A stretch of DNA of 64,000 nucleotides from Sclerurus mexicanus (taxonomy: Eukaryota; Chordata; Aves; Passeriformes; Furnariidae). The position numbers were made by a program, and so were the translations under genes. Location of the stretch: the NCBI GenBank assembly GCA_013396755.1, contig VWZF01004008.1, positions 1,508,624-1,572,623 on the forward strand, in the 5' to 3' direction. The notes beneath the pieces are model-generated. The model saw nothing but the letters and a program-made list of their open reading frames with translations. It had not been told where the DNA came from and ran no database searches. Below are positions 20,538 through 31,100 of this stretch, piece after piece. Each line of letters opens with the position of its first letter. Position 1 is the first letter of the stretch.

Positions 20538-22133
20538 GGAATTGGCTAGTACAGATTTCCTTCTACATCTTAGCAAAGATTCTCCCCCTTCCCTTCCCCA
20601 GCAGGCACAAGCCCTGGCCTTACATGGTTTAACACAGCCCAAGTTTCCAGCACTCATCCATGAGACCCCAACACCCCCCTACTCTCAGCAAGTGTATTAC
20701 CCTTAGCCACAACAGGATTTGGAAAGCAGCAAACATTCAAGCCACACCAGCCAAACTCTGCCTTCAACAGCACATGGACAAAAAACCCTCAAGCTCAGAA
20801 ATCCAGAGTCTTGTTTCAGGTCTGCTTTCCCAGCTGCCTTGCACAGCATTCCAGCCACACACATCTCCCAGTGTCAGCCAGCCCAGGCTGCCCCCACCAC
20901 CCCAGTGACTGACCCAATGTCACCAGCCCTGCTCCAGAGGAGAGCCACGAGCACTGGGTGCCACCACAGCCAAGCACAGAGTCCAGACACCAAACACCAG
21001 CACTCACAAGCTGATGGTAAGTAGAGGCAGCTGGGGACAGAGCCCTGGCTAGAAGAGCTGAGGATAACTATGGCTGTAGAGAAAAACAAAGGGCTCTCTG
21101 GGCACAGCTCAGCACACAAAACCCAACAGCAGACCCAGAAAAGCAGCACTGGAGACTACACTCAGGACTCGGAGCCAGCAGCCCCTCCACACCCTGCTCC
21201 TTCCCATGGATCCCCCAGCACCTCCTCACAGCAAATCTGTTTCTCTGATGGGCCAGAGCTCTATGCTTTCATATTCCCTCTTCCTCAAGAGCTCCAAACA
21301 CCAGCACTCAGAAACAGGTATTCAGATCCAAGATACTCCAGAGGTCCTGTCCCTGCCAGACCAGGAGCAGGTCTCTGTTCAGCTTTGCTGCACCAAAAGA
21401 CCAGACCAGGGGGCTGGGATGGGTTGTAGCCCAAACACCAGCATTACCAGAGGGCTGTCTTGGGAAGAAAAGCAGGTTCAACCTCAGAAGACAGAGTTCC
21501 ACCCCACACCTCCTCTGGAACCAGCACACCCCAGCCAGTTCTGCCCAAGGAAAGGTAAGATCAGCTCACGGCTCAGCTGCTGCTGCCCTCCTTGCCTGCA
21601 GCACATCCTCTTGGTGACACCCCCACTCCAGACTGGCTCCTGGACACTGTGCTGGCACCTCTGCCAGCCAGCCACCCAGAGCAAGGGACAAAGGCAGTTG
21701 ATCCGCCTGGCTCCAGAGGCAGAGGTGCAGGGGAGGTTAGTGCTGGGCCAAACAAGCCCCAGCTGGGTAGGGACCAGCCAGCACAACCACCATCAGCTGT
21801 GCAGGGCCCCACTCCCACCCACACAGCTGTTGGGATTCACTCTTCATGATCTAAGGGCTGGCCAAGGACAGGCTTGCACCATCACCCCCTGTTCCAAGGT
21901 CCCCAACAGCCCCTCTCCAGCTGTGCCCTGGCCCACGAGGCAGTGCTGTCTGGGGAAGGGCTGAGCAGGATGGAAAACTCACTCTGAACAGCAACCAACA
22001 CAAGGGCAGAGAACCTACACCTGCACCAAGAGCTACATTTCAGGGGGCAGGTTCACAGTCACCACGGCCCCAAATGTCTCTGGGGTACAGAACGAACAGG
22101 AGGGACAGTGCAGGGCACAGGTGGCTGCTGTAT

Positions 22134-22255
22134 CTACTTCTTTTCCTGCTTCTGCTGCTGGTACCTCCTGAAGTGGGTCTGGATGGTGATGGCTGCCCTC
22201 TCCGTAGGATCACTGAAGAACTTGCTCTCCTTGCTGGCACCAGGGGTCACATCAC
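22134..22255 (-). CDS. small IQ gene, last coding exon
   Basis: Acceptor tgtcaccccag. Encodes GDVTPGASKESKFFSDPT then ERAAITIQTHFRRYQQQKQ and EKK, stop TAG at 22134-22136. The I-Q-x(3)-R-R-x(3)-Q-K spacing fits an IQ calmodulin-binding helix. Confidence 0.75.
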
Positions 22256-24914
22256 CTGGGGTGACAACAGAGCATCACAGTGAGCACAGGCAGTGCTGGT
22301 GGCCCTGAACAGGCCGCACAGAGCGGGGCAGGGCTCTGGCATCACCCTCATGGCATCAGTGGCCTCCCCATTTCCCAGGCTCCCAGAGAGGACAAGCTTT
22401 CCTTGCTGGGGAGGTCAGAGAGGCTGGAGAGCTCAGACCATGAAACCACAACTCCACTGGCTCACAGAGACATCTCCAGGGCAGAGAGAGCAGGGAACAG
22501 GAGGAAAGGCAAAGCCCAGCCTCCCTGGCAGCGCTAAGCCCTCTATTTACACAGCTCCACTCCCCAAAGACAGCAGCTTCCCCACGTTTAATCACCACGT
22601 ATGATGCTCACTTACTTTCGCACACACAAATAAGATTAGAAAAAAAGCCCGGCACTGTACAGCAATAAAGCTCTCACGCTGACAAATGGGAGCCCTCCCC
22701 ACTCCTGCTTAATGTGGCATTAGGGAAGTATTGTGAAATTCAACAGAAACTGCATCAAAGCCACTCAGCAGTGCTCCTCTAAGCCAGTGTGTCACTGCTA
22801 AGCACCCCCCGAGCAGCCATCAGGAATCCTGGGGCCAGATGCTGCTGTATAAACTCACCACTGTCACCTGAACCCATTTCCCTTCACAGCCTAAAAGAAA
22901 TTGCCAAGTAAAAAGATAAATAAGAGGAGTCCACGTTGGGAACAGGCTCCCTCCTTCCCTGCTTAACAAGACACACCATCAGCTGTAAATCCTGCCTGCT
23001 GCACAAATCCACGGGCAGAGGCTGAGGACCATGGGACAGGTACTGCTGTGCCTGGCAGGGTGAGCCCCAGCTGTGTGGGCTGCCCAAAGCTGCACAGGAA
23101 ACACACCCAATCCAAGGAGCTCAGTCACTGTCAGCCTGGGGACCTCCACCTATTGCAGGGCAGTGAAACCCCCAAACCAGCAACCAGGCTGGCCAGAGCT
23201 CCCGGGCCCATCATCCAGGAGGGAAATCACAGCAGCAGCACACTCAGCCCCCACTGCCCCTTATCCGATTGGCACCAAGAATAGAACTGCTCAAAATCCT
23301 CTTTGCTGAGCACTTCACTTCAGCAGAGGGGCAGAGCCTCGGAGACCAGAGCAAGGAGGAAAGAGGGGTAAATACCAGGTGGGTTTGCCAGAACCAGAAG
23401 AAGAGGAGGGTGAGCTGTTTTGGGGCATGGAATGAGTGTCCCCCCCAGCATGGCCCTACATGAGTGGGGCAAGTTTCACAGACGGAGGGGAGCAGGAATT
23501 TGCACAGACACACACATGCTGTTATATATTTAGCTGGGATCTTCACTGGCTGATACCCCACATATTAACAGATATCTCATCATCAAATACCCCCTAATAA
23601 TGTCACAGAGACACATTATTGGAAGAAGAAAAAGGCCAAGAAGGATGCAGGTGCTGCAATGCCTGCTCTCCTGCTGCATCCACAGTCCCAGACCTGAGTT
23701 TTCTCCATTACTTGAGTGGGTTTTTTTTTACTGCCTCCCTGCTTGCTTCATACTCACCTTTCTCTTCAAAAAGTGAGTAAATGCTGTTGTGCCGAGAGCT
23801 CTTGCCTCTCTAGAATGTAGAGAAGAAAAAAAAGTTATTTATATCCCAGGCAGAGCCAGTGAGGACAGTTCCTTTCAGGCCAGCTGGGAAGCTCTGAAAG
23901 GGACAGGACTAGCCCCACCAAGCTTTCCACTTTCTATTCCCTCCGGGAAACTGGAACATTACTGTTGTTCCCTTAAAGAACACCGATTAATTAAATTGCA
24001 TTTGTGAAAAGACACCCAAAGAGAGGCAGGAAAGACTTTCGTATCCAAACTCAGAGCTGTGAGATGTGCTGGCATGCCTCGGGATAGATGTTGGCACAGG
24101 TTAACCTCACTGGATCTGCATTTCAAACCAACAAGGAGACAGGCTTGCTGGGTTTGCTTCCCCCATTCCAGCCCCTGCACTGGAATGCCAGGCCTGCTAG
24201 GAGATATTTCCATTCCTAAAACTAAGCTTGAATTTGCCTGCAAATACCTCTCCTACATTTTTCAGCTTATCCCAACTCCTGACATGACTTTGTTTTCTGT
24301 CTTTGAGGGAAAAGAGAAAAAAGCCTCTCCCTCTTGCTTTGAGCAGCCTGCCTGGCTCATACAGCTGCCTCCTGAAGCAGGCAGTGCCACCCCCGGAGCC
24401 AGCTGCCCTGGCAATGCCCCCAGCCCTCACCTCGCTGTCCCGGCTGGTGCGGCGGCTCTGGGACACGCACTGGACCTGCCAGGGCAGGGGCTGGTACACG
24501 AGGTAAGGCAGGGGCTCCTCACGGAACAGGTTGGTCCCAAGCTGCACAGAGAAAGGGTTTGCAGCAGGTAAGAGGACAGGAAAGGAGTGGAAGAGCAACA
24601 GAAATTGATGCTTCTCTTGATGCATCACCAGTGATCAGAACCCTTCCTGGCACCACCCCAGTGAGCCACTCCTTGTGAGGTTGTGGGGCTCCCAAAACTC
24701 CCACCCAGGGTGGTTTAAGCAGGCACAGAAGGCCATTCCCACCAGGCTAAGTGGAGATTACTGCCTCCTCTCTCTCCCCCAATGGAGAACAGCCCTAGAC
24801 AGAGGAGAAATAAAACAGAAGCAATAAATCCCACCCGCTCCCAGGGCAGCCCGGACTCACCTGTCTGACTGCCCTCACCACGAAGAACAGCGCTGTCATC
24901 AGGGTGCCCAGCAT
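22134..24914 (-). CDS. unnamed small membrane protein with PCP4-like IQ motif
   Basis: I do not recognise this gene. Four exons on the - strand (24861-24914 or longer, 24431-24541, 23758-23809, 22134-22255) all have AG/GT borders and join without a frame break into 112 residues if the ATG at 24914 is the start. In order: a hydrophobic segment MLGTLMTALFFVV, basic residues RAVRQ, a linker with LVYQPLPWQVQ and a Ser/Arg patch SQSRRTSRDSERGKSSRHNS, then SIYSLFEEKG, and a C-terminal IQ motif ERAAITIQTHFRRYQQQKQ close to that of PCP4/PCP4L1, which bind calmodulin. Inference: a membrane-anchored calmodulin-binding micro-protein. The 5' end is uncertain: the frame stays open upstream of the ATG to about 25041, and two good acceptors (before 24939 and 24957) hint at an upstream exon I could not find. 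I know of no human gene at this place. Confidence 0.72.
23758..23809 (-). CDS. small IQ gene, 52-nt exon
   Basis: Acceptor ctacattctag, donor gtgagt. Encodes RGKSSRHNSIYSLFEEK; phase 0 in, phase 1 out, matching both neighbours. Confidence 0.72.
24431..24541 (-). CDS. small IQ gene, 111-nt exon
   Basis: Acceptor ttctctgtgcag, donor gtgagg. Encodes LGTNLFREEPLPYLVYQPLP then WQVQCVSQSRRTSRDSE; phase 0 at both ends. Confidence 0.75.
24861..24914 (-). CDS. small IQ gene, first supported exon with hydrophobic segment
   Basis: Ends VVRAVRQ at donor gtgagt in phase 0. The in-frame ATG at 24914 has gcc before it. Upstream in frame reads SAPRAVPSQDRGSHSDTLA without a Met, so this may be the 3' part of a larger exon joined to an unseen 5' exon, which would make the protein type I. 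Confidence 0.6.
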
Positions 24915-24959
24915 GGCCAGGGTGTCCGAGTGGCTCCCTCTGTCCTGGGAAGGCACAGC

Positions 24960-27784
24960 TCTGGGAGCAGAGCACGGTGTTGTCCAAGCAGCCAGAGACT
25001 GAAACGTCCCTCCTTGGGCAGGCAGAGGCCAAGCCCCTTAATGAGCTTACAGCTCGAGCTCATCTTGGTGAAGTAACCAAGCGCTGCCCTTTTGCTCTTC
25101 TAATCACCAAGTTTCTCCAACAGACACACTGCTGGCATTCCAGGAAAAGCAAATCCTCTTCTCCACGTACACAGGCAGGGCAGTGAGTGAGGACACACAC
25201 GCACAGCCCACCCCCAGGCTGGGCTCAGACCTGCTCCATGGAGACCAGCAAGATCACAGCAAAGCCCCCATGCCCAGGAGGCTCCCACAGTCCAGACAGG
25301 ACTTGGAACGTCTCAGAGTCACCCTGTGCTCTTCACACAGCAGCGGCTCTGGAGTGGGTTTGGGGACCTGTCCCCAAAAGTGCCTGCCTGGACAGTGTGC
25401 TGCCATCAGAGAGCTCCTCCAGCAGCTCTTACCCAGCTCTCCAGCAGACAAAGACACACCAGTGCAGACCATGCACAGCAGAAACTGGGGAAAGTCAAGG
25501 CTTGGTGGTGCTGTGTTTTCTTTCTAAGGACAAAACTGTCAGCCTCCACTTCTGCATGACCAGCTGAAGCACACACTGTTCTCCCTGTGCCTCATCAGTC
25601 CTCCAGTTCCTCACAGTTCCTGTGAGGAAGCGAGAAGGGGGCAGGAACAAGCCATGGGGAGAGAAAAGAACGTCACCAATCCTCCCTAATTCCTAGGAAC
25701 AGCATTACTCAGCAATCCCACCACAGGATTCCAGAAGCACATAGCACACTGCTGGGGGAATTCTTGGCTGCTCCCAAATACATGAGAAATCAGCAGCAAC
25801 AGCCAATATATAGTTAGACTATTTTAACAGATCCCAAGTTTCCAGAGAGAAGCTCCAGCACAATGCCTTGTCTTGGTTTTGTAGTTTTGGTTTTTAGCTT
25901 TTTCTGGCCCTGCATTTGCTACCCTGTCCAGGTAGTTAAAAGAATAATGGTAATAAAGCCAGAATGAGCTGAAGTGGTCTTGGAAACTGCCAGAAATGAC
26001 CTTGACAAGACAAAACATGAGAGAGCCCAGAGAAAAGCAAGACATGAGAGGCAAGTGCAGCTGGATATCCAGGGCTACAACAAAACAGAGCTACAACCAT
26101 CACCATCATACAAAACAGACTCATGTTGATTTAATTTCATACAAAACCAGATACAGCTGCATCCCAAGTTTCAACAGGAAAAAAGAACATATTTCAAACA
26201 GAGTTATTGTTTAAAAAAAATGGCATTTCCCTGCACCATTAATCCACGCTTCTCCCAACACACAGAGTGGACTCAGTGACATGGCTTTGGCCACAGCAAG
26301 CCAGAACTGTCGGTCATCCTTTCTTAAACACTTGACTGGAAGGGCTGCCATGTGTCCTCTCAGTATCCAGGAAACCAAAAGCAAAATCCCTACAGACAGG
26401 GTTTGGTGCAATCCGACAGCATATGGGAAACCCATGTTTTGATCCCTCCCTTCCTAGGGAGGACTAAGGCTGGCTGAGTAATTACAAAAATTCTAAGAAA
26501 ATCATCAAAAAACCCCCCCAACAATATAAAATACATTCTTAAGAGTTTTAAAACTATGCTCATCAAAAATATATTTCTATTTGCATGTAAACATCTCCCT
26601 GCCACGCTCACGGCGTGTGCCAGCACACACCACCCAGGAGCAGAGCAGGAGGGGGCTGTGCATCATCACCCACCCGAGGAGCACACACAGCACAGAGGGT
26701 GAGGGGCATCTCAGGAGAATGGCTTTGAAGATCATTTCACAGATGGGATCCCTTGAAGTGCAGGCGTCCTCATCAGGCAAAATGGCAAGTGGCTCAGCAG
26801 CTTTTTAAGGCATAAAATATTTAGAGTCAGCTTGGAGCAAATACTGACAAAGACAACCAAACACCACATTCCTACCCAGCGGTACAAAAGCCTGACCCCT
26901 CCCCACTGGGCAGAGCAGCACCATCTGCCCCCTCCCAGCTCGTGCATCCCAGTGTGCTGGGGCACACTCTGGATACAGCCTCTCCTGAGGAACACAACAG
27001 CAGCCAGTGAGCAAAGCCACGAGCCACCACCTCACAGCTGAGGACCAGGAGCTGCTCATGCCAACACCTCAGCCATCTTTCCAGTCTTCAGAGCCCACGC
27101 CACATCTCTGCTCTCCCAGGATCCCTGTGGAGGAGCTGCAGGAGCAGCCAGGCCAGGCTTCGGGCTGGACGCCAATGGCTCCCAAGCCCTGTGCAGGGAA
27201 GGAGACCTCAGCTGCTGAGCTGAGCTCTGGATCCCTCTCCCCAGGGTGCAGAAGGACGCAGGTGGGGCTCTGTCTTGACATTCATAAGAGGCTGAGCTCC
27301 TCAGCACTGCCTGCACCAGCAGACACTGCTCACACTCTCCTGCCATCGCTGCTCCCGTTGTCACTGGCACATCCATGACACAGGAAGAGAGCTCCCACAG
27401 CTGCTTTGCTGCTCAGCTCTGGCCAGGCTGGCACAGAGAGGAGCAAGGAGTGCTTGGCCACTGCTACCATGGAGAGCCACTCCTGGCTCAGTTCCTACTG
27501 CTTCCACCCCAAACAAGCAGAACACTCCCCAAGAGCCAGAATCTGTCATTCCCTGATTTTGTCCCCAGACACTGCACCATTCCACTGCTCCTTCTCCCTA
27601 CTCACATGTACCACAGGCCAGCTGACACGGCCCACCTGCCATTGAGCATTTGCTGGGCAACAGTGCAGGCTCATTTTCTGACATGTTTCCTCCAGCAGAG
27701 CCTCAGCTGGATTCAAATCCTCCCCCTTGACCAGTTACTCAAAGTCCTCCATGATTCACAGCTCTGCCTCACCATTGCTAGAAT
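24960..27784. other. interval between small IQ gene and CEP164 3' end
   Basis: About 2.8 kb with no supported exon. It should contain the promoter or a 5' exon of the small gene, but I see no CpG island, TATA box or convincing start exon. No recognisable transposon. Confidence 0.5.
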
Positions 27785-27804
27785 ACTAATGAGGGAACTG
27801 TTGA

Positions 27805-27810
27805 TTTATT
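27805..27810 (-). terminator. CEP164: AATAAA poly(A) signal of CEP164
   Basis: TTTATT on the + strand, about 245 bp past the CEP164 stop on the - strand. It is the first signal after the stop. Confidence 0.7.
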
Positions 27811-28052
27811 GAAGCCCTGATATGTCACCGCTGGATTAAATAGTCTATAAAGTATATTTGGACACATTACAGGATTAGAAGAATCCACCTGGGAAGTTTG
27901 CTTCCTCCACTCTCTTGCAAAGAGACTTGTTTTCAAGGACATGGCACACAGACTCAGCAGTGACGGCTGGATGTGCATCCCTGAGACCCAGCACACCACA
28001 GGGAGACTGCACAGGATCCCCCACAACCTCTGCAGAAGAGAAATCCCACCTT

Positions 28053-28158
28053 TTAATAGTGGTACACCTTAATTTGCCTGTTTTCATCCATTCCCAGCTG
28101 GATGAGGCTGGGGCTGGAGCTGCTGGCAGGGGGCTTCTGCACACGGGGGAAGAGAGGT
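28053..28158 (-). CDS. CEP164: CEP164 coding exon 30 (C terminus)
   Basis: Acceptor cagctgccag. Encodes PLFPRVQKPPASSSPSLIQL then GMDENRQIKVYHY, stop TAA at 28053-28055. Phase 2 in joins exon 29 to give KESKAPLF. Confidence 0.92.
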
Positions 28159-31100
28159 CTGGCAGCTGGGTGAAGGAAAAACCTGGCTCACAGCAGGAAT
28201 TAGCACACCTGAGCACAGCCAGGCAGGACAGGTACTGAGGTACGGAGCCAGCCTTGTGCACACACGCTGTATTTAGCTTGCTGCATCCCAGTCAAATGGA
28301 ATTAAAGGGGGATTAGGGAATTCAAAGGCACACCATGCTCAGGACAGCAAGGAGGCCCCAGGGATTTGCTGCTTATCAGTGAATGCTGGAGGAGACACCG
28401 ACAGCCCCAGCAGCCTGAAAGCACCCCTGCTAAACGCACAGAGAGGTCCTGCTCTCTGGATCCAACCTCATGCTGCAAAGATGCCTTGAAATGGAGCTGG
28501 AGAAGAGCTCCAGGGGGAGCCCAGCCCCCATAACCCAGGTCCACATGGCTCCAGCTGCCCTCACCTCATCCTGGGCTGCTCAGCAGGGCCTGCCCATGGC
28601 AAAGGGCAGGGCTTGCAAGACCAGGCCCCTTTATTCCCCACCACTTTCTCCACTCTGCACTATTTGATTCATTTTTTTTTTAAGTTCTCACATTACCAGC
28701 TCCAACTGCTCTTTTGTGCCATAGCAGCATCACTAAAGAGCATCACAGCACAACCAGGGAAAGGAAGGGAGGAGAATCCCTCAGTCAAGTGCAGCTCAAG
28801 GAGCAGCAGACAGGTCACTCATGCTCTAACTGCTAAACACCACATTCCTTTGCAGAACCAGACACTAAGGTAGAGGCCAAGGCCTCAAAACTGCTGTTCA
28901 ATGCTGCAGTGCTCCAAATTCACTCACCTCCTGCCATCTCCTCCTGCCTGCTGCAGGGAGCAGGAATGCAGTTAAAGACCAGACCCAGGTAAAGGATACG
29001 CTTTTGACTCCTTCCTGAAGCCTTTCAGCCACTTCTTGTTGCTCTCAATCATTCCTTCAATACTCATCTTCCCTGGCTCACCGAACTGGGAATGCTGGAA
29101 CTGCCGGATCTTTTCACTGTAGCACATGAGAGAAAGAGAAAATGCAAGTGGGAAAAAAGAGAACTGATGAGAAAGTGATGGACAGTTACAGAAAGAGCCA
29201 CCATTACCAAAAAGCCATCTCCTCACCTGAGCACATGGCAGTGAATAGCTAATAGTACAACTTAGCTACTTAATATATAACTTATAATTTTGTTATCTAC
29301 TTGCTATGTATGTGATCAAACAATCATTCCAGAGAAGTAACAGCAGCACAATGGAACATCTCAAGGAAGAAGACCCTTACTCTGCAGGTACATATCCCAG
29401 CTTGTTGTCCAGAGGCTTGGAATTCCCACTGAGTGATGAGATCCCATCTGGAAAAACAGATATTAAATACAGAGGCCCCCCCAAAATCATCAGTCTTTAT
29501 ACATAGGTGCATTTGCTTTCTTGTACCATGGACACACTGCCCCTACAAGCTGAGCCACCTGTCAAGGACATGGTGGAGTTAATGAAGCAGAGATGGTGAT
29601 CTCTGTGTGCCACTCACAGGAGGCTCCCACTGAAGAGGGCTGTCCCCTCCTTTGCTGCTTTAGCAACAGCTCTTCCTGCCACAGCAGGATGACAGGATCA
29701 GCCATATGCTGCACTTCTGGAATCAGCTTCTTATTCCTTATCCCACTGGTACCCTTACTATCCACAGCTCCTGTGCATCTGCCCTTCCAGCATTGGAAGG
29801 CAGAAACAACTTGCAGGGCTGAGAAATCAAAAGTTGTAGGCAAGGAAGCAGATGGATTAAGGACAGGAGACTCACCTGGGAAATACCTGTGCCATTTCTC
29901 TGCCAAGATGTTGTCCACTGACCTCCCTGGGATGGAAAGACTAGAGCTCAGCCCAGTACTCCAGGCCCACCTGTCTGTGGAAGACAACCTGGGAGGGTCC
30001 CCCAGGGAGCTGGCTGCCCGCAGGCCTGCCAAGGAGGAATATGTGGAGAGAGGGATGCCATCACGGGCTGTTGAGGTGAAGAGAGGAGTGTGGTGATGGC
30101 TCAGGGAGTCCAGGACACCCAGGACCCCATTCAGCTCACTGGTGATACACTGCAGAGAGTCCCTCAAGTGCTGGATCTTGTCCAGCTGGGGGACAGACCA
30201 TAAATCCGTTCTCAAATCAACTGAAGGAAGAGAGGAGAGAAAAGAAACGGGTTGCAGGCAGGCACTAACAAGAGTAGCCTTTGTGCAAGTAACCCAAACC
30301 CTCCTGTCTTCCTGCCTCTCTTCCCCTGCACAACTCCAGCTACAGGCAACTGAACACCAACAAAAAGCACAAGCAGCAGAAAGAGAATTGCAGCAGCCTC
30401 TCCTGCCTTGGATGTGAGAGATTTCAAAGGCAAGTTCATGCACAGATTCCATCTCTCATCTGCCACTACAGGCAGGAAACAAGTTTTTCTAACCAAGTTT
30501 CATACACAGAGCAGCGCCGACCATGGAGACCAGACCTGCCTTAGACCCTACTGACTGTAAGAACATTAGAGAGATGCAAGGGAAAGTCAAAATAGGTCTA
30601 GAGCCTCACACACTGGGCACAGCAAACTGAGCCAGTCAGGCACTTACTTTTAGGCTGACACAGTTCTCCAATGGATGTGCTGTCTGCCTCCTCAGAGTCA
30701 CTCAGATCAAAAGTCACCATCTTCTTGCATGCAGCACTCTTCAGCGTATCCTCATCTGAGAGCTGGTCAGGAGGAAAACAACACAAATAAAACCTGCTGT
30801 ATCATCCCTGAAACAGAAAAGCTACTGCAAATCTGCCTACAGCTTTTCTACGCAGTCAGGCACAGGTCAAGTGAAGGCAAACTTGTCTTCAGTCCCTGAC
30901 AGCAAAATCTGAATGTCAAGAGACTGCTTGGGCTCTGGAAGTGCAAGAGGCCAAATCCAACAGCCACGTGAATTTGGCCCTTCTAGACAGGAGTCAACCT
31001 CTTTTGTGCTTTAAATAACCCTCAGAACTCTGGCAGGGCTGGGTTCCCTTTTTGCACCAAGGACAAGTGCTTGACCATCAAAGGTCTTGTGCTCTTCCAT

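Noticed and set aside
21206..21964. 252-residue + strand ORF
   Set aside because: Lies opposite the presumed 3' UTR of the small gene, is low-complexity (Pro/Ser/Gln), and has no splice or family support.
29562..30452. 296-residue - strand ORF as a gene of its own
   Set aside because: It is CEP164 coding exon 27 read through into both introns.
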